Positions 53,282 through 63,800 of a stretch of 64,000 bases of DNA are shown here, in pieces. Position 1 is the first letter of the stretch. Every line of letters begins with the position of its first letter. The notes beneath the pieces are model-generated. The model was given only the letters and a program-made list of their open reading frames with translations. It had not been told where the DNA came from and made no database searches. The stretch spans positions 5,963,174-6,027,173 of the forward strand of contig CP151667.1 of the NCBI GenBank assembly GCA_038400315.1, read 5' to 3'. Position numbers and translations under genes: made by a program. The stretch is from Isosphaeraceae bacterium EP7. Its GTDB lineage: Bacteria; Planctomycetota; Planctomycetia; Isosphaerales; Isosphaeraceae.

Positions 53282-53823
53282 AGCCGATCCCGCACCCCGA
53301 TCTCTACGGCCTGATGGCCGAATATCACGAGACGGGCCCGCTGCTTGAGGCCGCCCGCAAGGCCTACGCCGACGGCTTCCGCCGGATGGACGCATTCAGC
53401 CCGATCCCCGTGGAGGGGCTCGCCGAGGCCATCGGCTTCGAGCGGAATGCGTTGCCGAAGGTCGTCTTCGCCGGCGGCCTGATCGGCTGCTTCGGCGGGT
53501 TCTTCATGCAGTGGTACTCGGCCGTCGTCGACTACCCGCTGAACATCGGCGGTCGGCCCTTCAATAGCTGGCCGGCGTTCCTGCCGATCACGTTCGAGAC
53601 CACCGTCTTGTGTGCGTCGCTGTCGGCCGTGTTCGGGATGATCGCCCTGAACGGCCTGCCCAAGCCCTACCACCCGGTCTTCAATGTCGAGAGCTTCGAG
53701 CTTGCGTCCCGCAGCCACTTCTTCCTCTGCGTGCAGTCGGACGACCCGAAGTTCGACCGGGTCGCGACGCGGGCGTTCCTCGAAGGGCTCGGGCCGGTTG
53801 CCGTCCACGAGGTGGGTTTCTGA
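53278..53823 (+). CDS. actD: Alternative Complex III subunit D (DUF3341)
   Basis: A 181-residue protein with two transmembrane helices (about 62-84 and 105-126). Opening [21 protein letters not shown] and the central [19 protein letters not shown] are typical of ActD. ATGA overlap with actC. Confidence 0.93.
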   Translation: MKPIPHPDLYGLMAEYHETGPLLEAARKAYADGFRRMDAFSPIPVEGLAEAIGFERNALPKVVFAGGLIGCFGGFFMQWYSAVVDYPLNIGGRPFNSWPAFLPITFETTVLCASLSAVFGMIALNGLPKPYHPVFNVESFELASRSHFFLCVQSDDPKFDRVATRAFLEGLGPVAVHEVGF

Positions 53824-53839
53824 CGTGGGGAGATCGCCG

Positions 53840-54481
53840 GTGATCAAGGTCGAGGAGAGTTCAAGGCCCCCCGCCCCCTCGGCGGCGGGTGCCGGGTTGC
53901 TGCCCGGGCGCGCGTGCTGCGTCGCGGTCGCTGGCCTCATCCTGGCCAGCCTGGCCGGCTGCCATCGCGACATGTACGACCAGCCCCGATACGACGCCTA
54001 CTCCGAGAGCACGTTCTTCAAGGACGGGACCTCGTTCCGCCCCCTCGTCCAGGGGACCATCGCCCGCGGCCAGCTCCGCGAGGATTCGCATCGGTACCGC
54101 GGCAAGGACGCGGACGGGAAAGAGGTCAAGGAGTTTCCCTACCCCGTCACCGAGGCGGTGATGGAACGCGGCAGGGAGCGTTTCATGATCTTCTGCTCCC
54201 CTTGCCACGGGGCCAGCGGCGACGGCCTCGGCATGATCGTCAAGCGCGGGATGTCCCCGCCCCCCTCGTTCCACATCGACCGGCTGAAGCAGGCCCCCGA
54301 AGGGCATTTCTTCAACGTGATCTCCAACGGCTACGGCAAGATGTACCGCTACGACTACCGCGTCCCCGTCGACGACCGCTGGGCCATCATCGCCTACGTC
54401 CGGGCCCTCCAGTACCGTGGTGAGGCCAAGGCCGACGACCTGCCGAAGGACGTCCGTACCCGTCTGGAGGCCAGCCGATGA
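53840..54481 (+). CDS. actE: Alternative Complex III subunit E, monoheme cytochrome c lipoprotein
   Basis: A 213-residue exported cytochrome. The N-terminal hydrophobic segment ends LASLAGC, a lipobox, so it is probably a lipoprotein. One heme motif CSPCH lies in FMIFCSPCHGASGDGLGMIV. The GTG at 53840 has GGGGAGA seven bases upstream; longer in-frame starts reach into actD. It ends with a four-base overlap to actF. Confidence 0.92.
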   Translation: MIKVEESSRPPAPSAAGAGLLPGRACCVAVAGLILASLAGCHRDMYDQPRYDAYSESTFFKDGTSFRPLVQGTIARGQLREDSHRYRGKDADGKEVKEFPYPVTEAVMERGRERFMIFCSPCHGASGDGLGMIVKRGMSPPPSFHIDRLKQAPEGHFFNVISNGYGKMYRYDYRVPVDDRWAIIAYVRALQYRGEAKADDLPKDVRTRLEASR

Positions 54482-55665
54482 GCGGCCCGACCACCGGACT
54501 CGCCCCCTCGCTCCAGCGTTCGCGCAACATCGCCCTGCTCGCCGGCCTCGCCGGGATGCTCGGTTGCGGGATCGGCTACGCGGTCGACCCGACGCAGACC
54601 CTCCGTTCCTACCTGGTCGGCTACTGCTTCTGGACCGGGATCGCTCTGGGCTGCTTCCCTTTGATCTTGATCCATCACCTGACGGGCGGTCGCTGGGGCT
54701 ATGCGGTCCGCCGCCCCCTTGAAGCCGGCGCGTTGACCATCCCGCTGATGGCCCTGCTGTTCGTGCCGCTGGCGCTGGGTATCCGGGCCATCTATGGCGC
54801 CTGGGCCGACCCATCGCAGATGGCCCACCATGCCGTGGTCCTGGCCAAGAAGCCTTATCTCAACGAGGCTTTCTTCCTCCAGCGGTCGGCCGGCTACTTC
54901 GCCTTCTGGACGATGCTGGCCCTCTGGCTGAACCGGCTCTCTCGCCGGCAGGACAACCCCGCGACCGAGGCGGGGGCCTCGCGCTGGCTGGGCACGTTCA
55001 GCGGGCCCGCCCTGCTGCTGCACGTCTTCGCCGTGTCGTTCGCGTCGGTCGACTGGATCATGTCGCTGGAGCCCGAGTGGTACTCCACGATCTTCGGGCC
55101 CCTCTGGATGTCCGGCCAGGTCCTGACCGCGTTCGCGTTCATGATCCTCGTCGTCGCCCCCCGGCGCGACGAGATGCCCCGGCCCGATCTGACCGCACCC
55201 GAACCTCTGAACGACCTGGGCAACCTGCTCCTCGCCTTCGTCATGCTCTGGGCCTACGCCAACCTCTCGCAGTTCCTCATCATCTGGTCGGGGAACCTGC
55301 CCGAGGAGATCCCCTGGTATCTGAAGCGAATGAAGGGGGGCTGGGAATGGGTGGGCGTCGCCCTGATCGTCTTCCAGTTCATCCTGCCGTTCCTGGTCCT
55401 GCTGCACCGCGAGAATAAGCGGAGCCCCGCGCGGCTGGCGCGGCTGGCGAGCCTGATCGTGGTCATGAACCTGCTCTCGACCTACTGGCTGATCGTCCCG
55501 TCGTTCACGCCCGGCAAGTTCACGCTGGCCTGGCAGGCGCCGGTCGCGGTCGTCGGCATCGGCGGGATCTGGATCTCGGCGTTCCTCTGGCTGCTGGGCC
55601 GGACGCCCGTCGTGCCGGGTAACGCCCCCGAGCCCGAAGCCCATCACCACGAGGGGGCCCACTGA
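54478..55665 (+). CDS. actF: Alternative Complex III subunit F, NrfD-like membrane protein
   Basis: A 395-residue polytopic protein with about ten transmembrane helices. GYCFWTGIALGCFPLILIHHLTGG and FASVDWIMSLEPEWYSTIFGPLW are typical of ActF. Partner of ActC in the membrane. The C-terminus is His/Glu-rich. Confidence 0.93.
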   Translation: MSGPTTGLAPSLQRSRNIALLAGLAGMLGCGIGYAVDPTQTLRSYLVGYCFWTGIALGCFPLILIHHLTGGRWGYAVRRPLEAGALTIPLMALLFVPLALGIRAIYGAWADPSQMAHHAVVLAKKPYLNEAFFLQRSAGYFAFWTMLALWLNRLSRRQDNPATEAGASRWLGTFSGPALLLHVFAVSFASVDWIMSLEPEWYSTIFGPLWMSGQVLTAFAFMILVVAPRRDEMPRPDLTAPEPLNDLGNLLLAFVMLWAYANLSQFLIIWSGNLPEEIPWYLKRMKGGWEWVGVALIVFQFILPFLVLLHRENKRSPARLARLASLIVVMNLLSTYWLIVPSFTPGKFTLAWQAPVAVVGIGGIWISAFLWLLGRTPVVPGNAPEPEAHHHEGAH

Positions 55666-55667
55666 GC

Positions 55668-56174
55668 ATGAGCCACCAAGGACACTCGCCCGACCATCTC
55701 GGGCACGACCAACCAACACTTGCCCAGGCGGTCGCCAACTACGAGTCGACCGAGATCCGCCTGAGGCCGCTGCTGATCTTCGTCGCCGGCCTGTTCGGCT
55801 CGGTGGTCCTCGTCCTCCTCGTGGTCCAAGCTCAGTTCGCCTTCTACGTGAACGACCAGAGCAAGGGCCAGGTGACGCCGATCCGCCACGACCTGCCCGC
55901 CTTGACCGACGGGCCGCCCGTCGAGCCGAGACTCCAGGAGACCCCCGAGCTGGACATGGATGCCTTCCGTGCTGAGGAGGCCACCAAGCTCTCGAAGCTC
56001 GGCTGGGTGGATCGTCCCAAGGGTATCGCCGAGATCCCCATCGACGACGCCATGAAGCTCCTCGTGCAGAAGGGGCTCCCGGTACGAAAGACGCCCCCCC
56101 CGCCCGAGGGCGAGAAGGCACCGGGGACAAGGACCGGCCGCCCCACCGGGGTGGCGCCGAAGGGGACTCCATGA
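55668..56174 (+). CDS. small membrane protein between actF and SCO gene
   Basis: A 168-residue protein with a His-rich N-terminus (SHQGHSPDHLGHDQ), a single transmembrane helix (LLIFVAGLFGSVVLVLLVVQAQF, about 34-56) and a hydrophilic, Pro-rich C-terminal half outside the membrane, with ATKLSKLGWVDRPKGIAEIPIDDAMKLLVQKG in the middle. The latter resembles an element seen in other planctomycete ACIII operons, but I do not recognise a named family. Its fixed place in the operon (2 bp after actF, overlapping SCO) suggests a subunit or assembly factor. The N-terminal His-rich segment could bind copper. Confidence 0.8.
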   Translation: MSHQGHSPDHLGHDQPTLAQAVANYESTEIRLRPLLIFVAGLFGSVVLVLLVVQAQFAFYVNDQSKGQVTPIRHDLPALTDGPPVEPRLQETPELDMDAFRAEEATKLSKLGWVDRPKGIAEIPIDDAMKLLVQKGLPVRKTPPPPEGEKAPGTRTGRPTGVAPKGTP

Positions 56175-56977
56175 ACGTTCCAACACTCTTCAGGGCCTTC
56201 GTCCTCGCCCTCGTCTTCTTCGCGCCGGCGAGGGCCGAAGACCTGCGCAAGCGGGTCGGCCTCGACCAGCTCCTGGGCGCCCAGTTGCCTGCGGACGCCT
56301 TGCTGAAGGACGAATCGGGGGCGGACGTCCGCGTCGGCCGGTTCTTCGGCCCCCGGCCGTTGATCCTGACGTTCGTCTACTTCGACTGCCCGATGCTCTG
56401 CAATGAGGTCACCAACGCCGAGTTGCGCACCTTGCGGGCTCTGAACCTCAAGCTCGGCCAGGATTACGACGTCTTGACGATCAGCATCGACCCGGAGGAC
56501 ACACCGGAGAAGGCACGGGCCCGCAAGGCCCGCTACCTGAACCGGTACGACCTGCCGGGGGCCGATGTCGGCTGGCACGTCCTGACGGGCGGCGCCGAGG
56601 CCTCGCGTAGGCTGGCCGAGTCGGTCGGCTTCCGCTACACCTACAACAAAGAGACCCGGCAATTCACCCATGCCGCCGGCCTGATGGTCCTGACGCCCGA
56701 CGGCAAGGTCGCACGCTACTTCTACGGACTCAGCTACCCGCCGAGGGACGTGCGGCTGGCCCTGACCGAGGCGTCGGAGGGCAAGCTCGGCTCGCTCACC
56801 GACCAGATGCTCCTCTTCTGCTACCAGTACGACCCATCGACGGGCCGTTATACCCTGGCGATCCTGAACCTCGTGCGGGTCGCCTGCGTGGCCACCGTCC
56901 TCGCCCTGGCCGCCTTCATCTGGAAGGCGACCCGGAGAGATCGGCCGAGGGCCGGGCCGGATCCAGCCTTCACCTGA
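56171..56977 (+). CDS. SCO1/SenC-type copper chaperone
   Basis: A 268-residue membrane-tethered protein with a signal peptide, a thioredoxin-fold domain and a C-terminal transmembrane helix (about 232-252). Copper-binding Cys are in YFDCPMLCNEV, with the conserved His in FTHAAGLMVL. SCO proteins deliver copper to the CuA site of cytochrome oxidase subunit II, encoded next. Overlaps its upstream neighbour by four bases. Confidence 0.93.
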   Translation: MNVPTLFRAFVLALVFFAPARAEDLRKRVGLDQLLGAQLPADALLKDESGADVRVGRFFGPRPLILTFVYFDCPMLCNEVTNAELRTLRALNLKLGQDYDVLTISIDPEDTPEKARARKARYLNRYDLPGADVGWHVLTGGAEASRRLAESVGFRYTYNKETRQFTHAAGLMVLTPDGKVARYFYGLSYPPRDVRLALTEASEGKLGSLTDQMLLFCYQYDPSTGRYTLAILNLVRVACVATVLALAAFIWKATRRDRPRAGPDPAFT

Positions 56978-57052
56978 AACCCGTCCGGCCGCCGCGGGCC
57001 TCGAACCAGAACCACCGACACCCGATCGGACTATCCCGAGCCAAGATCTCCC

Positions 57053-58021
57053 ATGTGGAATTTCCCCTTCCTGCCCGATCAGGCCTCCGAGCAGGCCAAC
57101 CAGGTCGACGGCGTCATGTACGTCCTGCTCGCCGTGACGGCCTTCTTCACGGTCCTGATCGCCGGCCAGGTCATCTTCTTCGGCATCAAGTATCGCGCGG
57201 GCTCCAAGGCCAACCGCAGCGGGCGTAAGTCGACCAGCCACAACCTCGAGGCGTTCTGGATCGGCAGCACGTTCATCATCTGCGTGGTCATGTACATCAT
57301 CTCCACGCACGTCTTCTTCCAGATGTACAACCCGCCGGCCGACGCCTCCGAGATCTACGTGGTGGCCAAGCGCTGGATGTGGTACCTGCAACATCCCGAA
57401 GGCCGACGCGAGCAGGACGAGCTGCACGTGCCGCTGGGCAAGGCGATCAAGCTGGTCATGACCTCCCAGGACGTGATCCACAGCTTCTACGTCCCGGCCT
57501 TCCGCGTGAAGCAGGACGTGCTGCCCGGCCGGACGACGGCCCTCTGGTTCCGGCCCACCAAGGCGGGGGCGTACAACCTCTTCTGCGCCGAGTATTGCGG
57601 CAGCGACCACTCCCGGATGATCGGGACCGTCTACGTGATGGAGCCGTCCGACTACGAGCGTTGGCTCACCGGCGGCCCCGAGAGCGGCGGCCGGGTCTCG
57701 ATGGCCTCCGCGGGCGAGCAGCTCTTCCAGAAGAACCACTGCTCCGACTGCCACTCGCCGGCCGGCCAGCCCAACCGGGGCCCGACCCTCGTCGGCCTCC
57801 ACGGCGGCAACGCGCCGATTCAGCAGAAGGGTGGGAGCGTGTCGATGGTCAAGGCCGACGATGCCTACATCCGCGAGTCGATCCTCGACCCCCGCGCCAA
57901 GCTCGTCGCCGGCTTCGAGCCGATCATGCCCAGCTTCAAAGACCAGATCAGCGAGCAGGACTTGTTCCAGATCATCGCCTACATCAAGTCGCTCGGTAAG
58001 GGCCAGGAGGGGGGACGATGA
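57053..58021 (+). CDS. coxB: cytochrome c oxidase subunit II with fused cytochrome c (caa3 type)
   Basis: A 322-residue subunit. Two N-terminal transmembrane helices (about 20-45 and 65-90). The CuA domain has His in [16 protein letters not shown] and the ligands in [12 protein letters not shown] (Cys, Glu, Cys, His, Met). A cytochrome c domain is fused at the C-terminus with CSDCH and a Met ligand in IMPSF. The fused heme marks a caa3-type oxidase. Starts 75 bp after SCO. Confidence 0.95.
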   Translation: MWNFPFLPDQASEQANQVDGVMYVLLAVTAFFTVLIAGQVIFFGIKYRAGSKANRSGRKSTSHNLEAFWIGSTFIICVVMYIISTHVFFQMYNPPADASEIYVVAKRWMWYLQHPEGRREQDELHVPLGKAIKLVMTSQDVIHSFYVPAFRVKQDVLPGRTTALWFRPTKAGAYNLFCAEYCGSDHSRMIGTVYVMEPSDYERWLTGGPESGGRVSMASAGEQLFQKNHCSDCHSPAGQPNRGPTLVGLHGGNAPIQQKGGSVSMVKADDAYIRESILDPRAKLVAGFEPIMPSFKDQISEQDLFQIIAYIKSLGKGQEGGR

Positions 58022-59670
58022 GCGGGACACTAGTCGAGCCGCACGCACATTCCGGGCATCGGCCACCCGAAGAGGTCGAGAACTACATCGCCGCCGAGCA
58101 CTCGGTTCGGTCGTGGCTCCTGACCGTCGACCATAAGCGCATCGGCATCCTCTACATGGTGTCGATCACGCTCTTCTTCTTCATCGGCGGCGTGATGGCC
58201 ACGCTGATCCGCCTGGAGTTGATGACCCCCAAGGGGGACATCCTCAAGAGCGCCGACGAGTACAACCGGCTGTTCACGCAGCACGGGATCGTCATGATCT
58301 TCTTCTTCCTCATCCCGTCGATCCCGGCGGTGCTGGGGAACTTCCTGATCCCGCTGCAGATCGGCGCGAGGGACCTGGCCTTCCCCAAGCTCAACCTGCT
58401 GAGCTGGTACATCTTCATCATCGGCGGAGCCATCTCGCTGGGCGTGATGGTCACCGGCGGCGTCGACACCGGCTGGACCTTCTACACGCCGTTCAGCAGC
58501 ATGTACTCGAACACCAACGTGATCGCCACGGCGATCGGGGTGTTCATCGTCGGCTTCTCGTCGATCCTCACCGGCCTGAACTTCATCGTGACCATCCACA
58601 CGATGAGGTGCCCCGGGATGACCTGGGGCCGGCTCCCCCTGTTCTGCTGGGCCACCTACGCCACCAGCCTTGTCCAGGTGCTGGGCACCCCCGTGCTGGC
58701 CATCACCATCGCCCTGCTGGGCCTGGAGCGACTGCTCCACGTCGGCATCTTCGACCCCAAGCTGGGCGGCGACCCGGTGCTGTTCCAGCACATGTTCTGG
58801 TTCTACTCGCACCCGGCCGTCTACATCATGGTGCTGCCCAGCTTCGGGGTGCTCAATGAGATCATCCCCTGCTTCTCGCGGCGGCCCATCTTCGGCTACA
58901 AGTTCATGGCCGGCGCCATCCTGGCCATCTCCATGCTGGGGTTCCTCGTCTGGGGCCACCACATGTTCGTCAGCGGCCAGTCGATGTACGCCGGGATGAT
59001 CTTCGCGATCCTCAGCCTGCTGGTAGGCATCCCCTCGGGCATCAAGGTCTTTAACTGGACGGCCACGATGTACAAGGGGCAGATCATCGGCAAGACGCCG
59101 ATGCTCTACGCCCTCGGCTTCGTCGGCCTGTTCACCATCGGCGGCCTGACGGGCCTGATGCTCGCGTCCCTGGCCATCGACGTCCACGTGCACGACACCT
59201 ACTTCGTCGTGGCCCACTTCCACTACATCATGGTCGGCGGCGCGACGATGGCCTACCTGGGCGGGCTCCACTTCTGGTGGCCCAAGATCAGCGGCCGGAT
59301 GTACCCCGAATTCTGGGGCAAGGTCGCGGCGATGATCATCTTCGTCGGCTTCAACCTGACCTTCTTCCCCCAGTTCCTGCTCGGCTACCTGGGCATGCCC
59401 AGGCGCTACTATGAGTACCGGCCCGAGTTCCAGATCCTCCACGTCATGTCGACCGCCGGCTCGTCGATCCTCGCCGTCGGCTTCGCCATGCCGCTGGTCT
59501 ACCTGATCCTGTCGCTCTGGTACTCGCCCAAGGCCCCGGCGAACCCCTGGGGCGCGACGGGCCTGGAATGGACCACCCCCTCTCCTCCGCCCCCCTATAA
59601 CTTCGAGACCACTCCGATCGTGACCGAAGGCCCCTACCAGTACGATCATGACGAGGTGGCCCATGCATGA
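58018..59670 (+). CDS. coxA: cytochrome c oxidase subunit I, A2 type
   Basis: A 550-residue catalytic subunit with twelve transmembrane helices. Heme a ligand in [10 protein letters not shown]; CuB ligands in YSHPAVYIM and GHHMFVSG; heme a3/a ligands in [11 protein letters not shown]. The YS-H-P-A-V-Y sequence, with no Glu before the Pro, marks the A2 class in which a Tyr-Ser pair ends the D channel. Overlaps coxB by four bases. Confidence 0.96.
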   Translation: MSGTLVEPHAHSGHRPPEEVENYIAAEHSVRSWLLTVDHKRIGILYMVSITLFFFIGGVMATLIRLELMTPKGDILKSADEYNRLFTQHGIVMIFFFLIPSIPAVLGNFLIPLQIGARDLAFPKLNLLSWYIFIIGGAISLGVMVTGGVDTGWTFYTPFSSMYSNTNVIATAIGVFIVGFSSILTGLNFIVTIHTMRCPGMTWGRLPLFCWATYATSLVQVLGTPVLAITIALLGLERLLHVGIFDPKLGGDPVLFQHMFWFYSHPAVYIMVLPSFGVLNEIIPCFSRRPIFGYKFMAGAILAISMLGFLVWGHHMFVSGQSMYAGMIFAILSLLVGIPSGIKVFNWTATMYKGQIIGKTPMLYALGFVGLFTIGGLTGLMLASLAIDVHVHDTYFVVAHFHYIMVGGATMAYLGGLHFWWPKISGRMYPEFWGKVAAMIIFVGFNLTFFPQFLLGYLGMPRRYYEYRPEFQILHVMSTAGSSILAVGFAMPLVYLILSLWYSPKAPANPWGATGLEWTTPSPPPPYNFETTPIVTEGPYQYDHDEVAHA

Positions 59671-60424
59671 GCCCGTGGCCACTTCCGGCGTCGCGTTCGA
59701 CCTCGATGACGTCCCCCTGGCGCATCACTTCGACACCCCCGAGCAGCAGCACCAGAGCGCCGTGCTCGGGATGTGGGCGTTCCTCGCCACCGAGGTCATG
59801 TTCTTCGGGGGCGCGCTGACGGCGTATGCCGTCTACCGGACCCTCTATCCCAATGAGTTCGCGGCCGCCAGCCAGCAGCTCAGCCCCGCGCTGGGCGCCT
59901 TCAACACCGTGATCCTGCTGGGCAGTTCGCTGTCCGTGGCGTTGGCCGTCCGCTCCTCGCAGCTCAGGCAGCGGCGCGAGACCGTCGCCCTGTTGCTGAT
60001 CACGATGGTCCTGGGCGTCGCGTTCCTGGGCATCAAGGCCTACGAGTGGTCGACCGAGTTCAGCCACCACCTCGCCCCCGGCGCGAGCTTCCATTACGAG
60101 CCCACCGGGGAGCACGGCGGCGGTGGCCAGGCGCCCGTCAAGATGACGGTCACGGACCTCTCGGCCGTCGGCGCGCACGCGCTCGATGCCAACAAGGTGC
60201 AGATGTTCTTCGTCTTCTACTTCTTCCTCACCGGCCTGCACGGCTTCCACATGATCATCGGCCTGGTGATCCTCGGGCTGCTGGCCTCGATGATCGCACG
60301 GCGGAAGCTACCGGCCACGGGGGAGCGGCCCGTCGAGATCACCGGACTCTACTGGCACTTCGTCGACGTCGTCTGGGTGTTCCTCTACCCCCTGCTTTAC
60401 CTTATCGAAGTGGTCCACCCATGA
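59663..60424 (+). CDS. coxC: cytochrome c oxidase subunit III
   Basis: A 253-residue membrane protein, seven transmembrane helices. [27 protein letters not shown] and [18 protein letters not shown] with [17 protein letters not shown] are the family signatures. I chose the ATG at 59663, with GAGGTGG just upstream, over the ATG at 59648. It overlaps coxA by eight bases. Confidence 0.95.
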   Translation: MHEPVATSGVAFDLDDVPLAHHFDTPEQQHQSAVLGMWAFLATEVMFFGGALTAYAVYRTLYPNEFAAASQQLSPALGAFNTVILLGSSLSVALAVRSSQLRQRRETVALLLITMVLGVAFLGIKAYEWSTEFSHHLAPGASFHYEPTGEHGGGGQAPVKMTVTDLSAVGAHALDANKVQMFFVFYFFLTGLHGFHMIIGLVILGLLASMIARRKLPATGERPVEITGLYWHFVDVVWVFLYPLLYLIEVVHP

Positions 60425-60723
60425 GCGACCAGCACGTCCTGCCCATCCGTACCTACCTGATCACCTTCGTCGCGCTGCTGCTCCTGCTCGGTGCGGCCGT
60501 CGCCGCGGCCTACATGCCGCTGGGCCAGTTCCACCTGGCCGTCACCCTCTCGATCGCGGCGATCAAGGCGATGGTGATCATGGTCGTCTTCATGCACCTC
60601 AAGGATAGCAGCCGCCTGACCTGGGTCTTCGCCGGCGGCTCCTTCGTCTGGCTGGGCATCATGCTCACCATCACGATGGCCGACTATCTCTCTCGAGAAT
60701 GGCTCGTCATGCCCGGCAAGTGA
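60421..60723 (+). CDS. coxD: cytochrome c oxidase subunit IV
   Basis: A 100-residue protein with three predicted transmembrane helices. TYLITFVALLLLLGAAVAAAYM and IKAMVIMVVFMHLKDSSRL are typical of caa3/CtaF-type subunit IV. The four-base overlap with coxC and the terminator downstream show it is the last gene of the respiratory operon. Confidence 0.92.
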   Translation: MSDQHVLPIRTYLITFVALLLLLGAAVAAAYMPLGQFHLAVTLSIAAIKAMVIMVVFMHLKDSSRLTWVFAGGSFVWLGIMLTITMADYLSREWLVMPGK

Positions 60724-60754
60724 CCCGATCCGGTCGCTTCTTCCATAAAAAATT

Positions 60755-60799
60755 GCCGCCGTCCCATCGCGAAAGCCGCGATGGGACGGCGGCATTTTT
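60755..60799. terminator. bidirectional intrinsic terminator ending the respiratory operon
   Basis: A perfect 17-bp stem (60755-60771 with 60777-60793), a five-base loop, and a T run (TTTTT at 60795-60799) on the plus strand; an A run at 60747-60752 gives the T run for the minus strand. The best intrinsic terminator in the window. Confidence 0.85.
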
Positions 60800-60819
60800 G
60801 TTGATTCGCAATCCCTCGA

Positions 60820-63800
60820 TCAGCGGACGATCAACTCGCCGTTCATGACCATCCAGTGCCCCGGGAAGGTGCAGAGGAAGGGGTAGCGGCCGGGCGTCTC
60901 GGGGGCCTTGAACGAGATGCGATACCGTTCGTTCGGCTCGACGATGTCGGTGTAGACGAGCACATCGTCGGTCTTGGGGATGTACTGGCGTGATGCGGCG
61001 TCGGGATCGCTGATGATCTTGTTCACCAGGTCGCCCACGGCGCGAAGCGTACCGGGCTTCAGCAGGGCCCAGTTGTGGGGCACGGCGTCGGGGTTGATGA
61101 ACGTCAACGCAAGCGTCTCGCCGGGCTTGGCGGTCAGCGTGCTGGGCAGGTAGCCCAGGTTCTTGCCGGCGGTGATCTCGATCGACCGGGCGCCCTCGAT
61201 CTTGGGCTTCCAGGGGTTCGGCGTCGTCTTGCCGAGGCGGGCGAGGTCGGCCAGGATCGGGTGGGCGGCGACCGGCCTGTCGACCGGCTTGTATCCGGGG
61301 AAATCGCGGAACTCCGGGGCCATCGCGTGAACCGTGGCGAAGAGGTCGATCGGGTCGCCCCGATCCACCCTCAGGTGGAGTTGCAGCACATTGACCGGCT
61401 GCAACTCGGGGATCTCCAGAAACAGAGAGCGGCCGTCGGGAAGCACCGTGGCCGATCGGATGCTCAAGGTGTCGTGGCCCTGCACGCCGACGTGACTGGG
61501 GGAGTATTCCAGCGAGCCATAGTTGGGCGAGTAGCGGTAATTCCAGGCCTGGGCGAACTGATGAGGGGCGTCCTCGGCGGCCGAGGCATCCAGCGGCCGG
61601 CTGAACGTGAGCTTGATCCCGTTGCGGTGGGCCCTGATATCGACGGGAAGCTGCACGGGGTCGCCGGTGTAGCGGACCCGCTGGAAGGAGCCGTCATCCG
61701 GCGTGTAGGTCCCCCACCCGCCCATGCCCGAGACATAGAGCTGTCCGTCCTTGGGGTTGAACCGGCCGCGATGGGCCCCCGAGCGGAACTCGCCGGGCAG
61801 CGGGACGACCGCCCCTTGCGGCTGGCCCTTCACCTCGTCCTTGAGCACCAGGAACGCCGTCCCCGAGCCGAACGAGAAGTGAATCATCCGATTGCGCAGG
61901 GGCCCCCAGCGATCGTCGTCGGGCACCGAAACCTGCCCGCCGCTGGAGTTGTCCATCCCGCGAGGGAGGTAGACGAGGGGTAGATCGGGGACACGTCCCT
62001 CCTTGGGCCCGCCGAAGCCGTAATGACCGCCGGGGCGGATGAGGTTGATGGCCGAGGCCGGGGTCCAGTCCCCTTCTGAGGTCGGGACCGTCACCGACCC
62101 GTCGGCGGCCAGGCCGATCCCGTCGGGGTTGCGGAACCCGGTCGCCAGGACCTCCACGGTGCGGCCATCGGCCGAGATGCGCAGGGCTCCTTGCTTGCTG
62201 GACGCGGTGTAGAACCGCCCCGCCGCGTCGCGTTGAAGACCGCAGATGAAGTCGTGGCCCGAGGTCGACGTGAAGTAGGCGTTGCTCAGGCACTCGTAGA
62301 AATCGGCTTCGCCGTCGTCATTCAGGTCGTGCAGCCGGGTGATCTGATCGCGGCCCAGGACGTGCGCCAGGCCGTCGACCACGATGAGGCCCAGAGGCTG
62401 ATGAAGGCCCGTGGCGAACCGCCTCCAGCGGACCTCGCCGAGCGTGTCGTCCAGGCCGGAGACATGCCAGACGTCCCCCTGCATGGTGGTGATCAGGGCC
62501 GTCCCATCGGGCAAGAAGTCGTGATCGCCGAAGAAGAGGGGCGCCTTCCAGGGGTTGTCGAACGGCGGCTTGATCGTGTCGATCGCGTAGGGCCGGGCTT
62601 TGCCCAGTTCACCTTTGGTCGTCAGCACCTGCGGCCAGCGGGCGGGGCCGCCCGCCGTCAGGGCCTTCAACGGATGCGAGGCGGCGGGCCCGACGACCCG
62701 CTTCAGCTCGCCCCCTTCGGCCCAAGGAGCGTCGAGATACTCCGTCTCGCCGAGCTTGTAGGAGAAGAGCACGCGATCGCCGTGGCGATAGAACCCCCGA
62801 TAGGTGAACGGTCCCTGCGGCTTCTCGCCCCTCGGCATGGAGAGCGACTTCCCGTCCAGGGTCAGGCCGCCCAGGAATCCGTGACGGGTCGGGCTGAACT
62901 TGACGAACCCACCGCTCCAGGTTGAGTCGTAAGTCAACGTCTCGGGGTTGAAGCAGGCGGCCAGCTCACCCTTCTCGCCGAGGCGGACGCAAATTCCCTT
63001 GGGAACGGTCAGGCCGTCCGCGCCGTAGAAGACCCCCGAGAGCACCCGCCCGAGGTCGGCGTCATTCCAGCGCCCGTCCTTCCAGGCTTCCTCATTCTGA
63101 TTGCCCCAGTGGCCGTCCTTGCCGCCGTCGAGACCCGGGAACGACGCGAGCAAGGGGGGCCTGTCGGCCTGCTGGGCGAAGAACTCCGCCTGCTTGGAAT
63201 AGAAGTCATAGAGCCGGCCGCGATTGACGGGAAGTGTGGAGTCGGGCCGAAGCTCGGGGTGAATCGGGGCCCGCTCGTAGGGAAATTCGGCGGGCCCGTG
63301 GCCGTGCTTCATCATCGCGGCGACCCGCGGATCGTTCGCCTTCCCCTGGTCCAGCAAGAACCGGATCAGGTCGCGTCTCTGGTCGGGCGGCAGGGCGGCG
63401 ACCAGGCCGTCGGGCATCAGGCTGCCGACCTCGCGCAGGTCCTCGATCTCGGCCTTGGCCAGCCGGACGTCGACGCCCGTCTTGGCGTCGCGCAAGACCA
63501 GCTCGGTTGCGGTCTCCTCGCGTCGATAACCCTGGATGACCCGGCCGTCGGCGGTGGCGACGACCGTGGCCGCGTAGCCTTCCTTCACCTCGCGGTTGGG
63601 CCAGAGGACCGCCCCGGCGATCTGCTCGGGCTTCAGGCAAGCCCCGACGGTCGTCAACGAGGGGCCAACCTCGCCACCAACCTCGCCCACCTTATGGCAA
63701 GTCTGGCAGCCATAGCGGGCATTCATGAAGACCAAGGCCCCGCGAGCCGCGTCGCCGTGCTCCTTGGCCTCGGCCACCAGCTTCGCAACGACCTCGGCCT

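Noticed and set aside
63723-63777. GTG start at 63777 for the heme/cupredoxin gene
   Set aside because: The frame continues upstream to the window edge with clear isomerase-domain homology, so the true start is outside.
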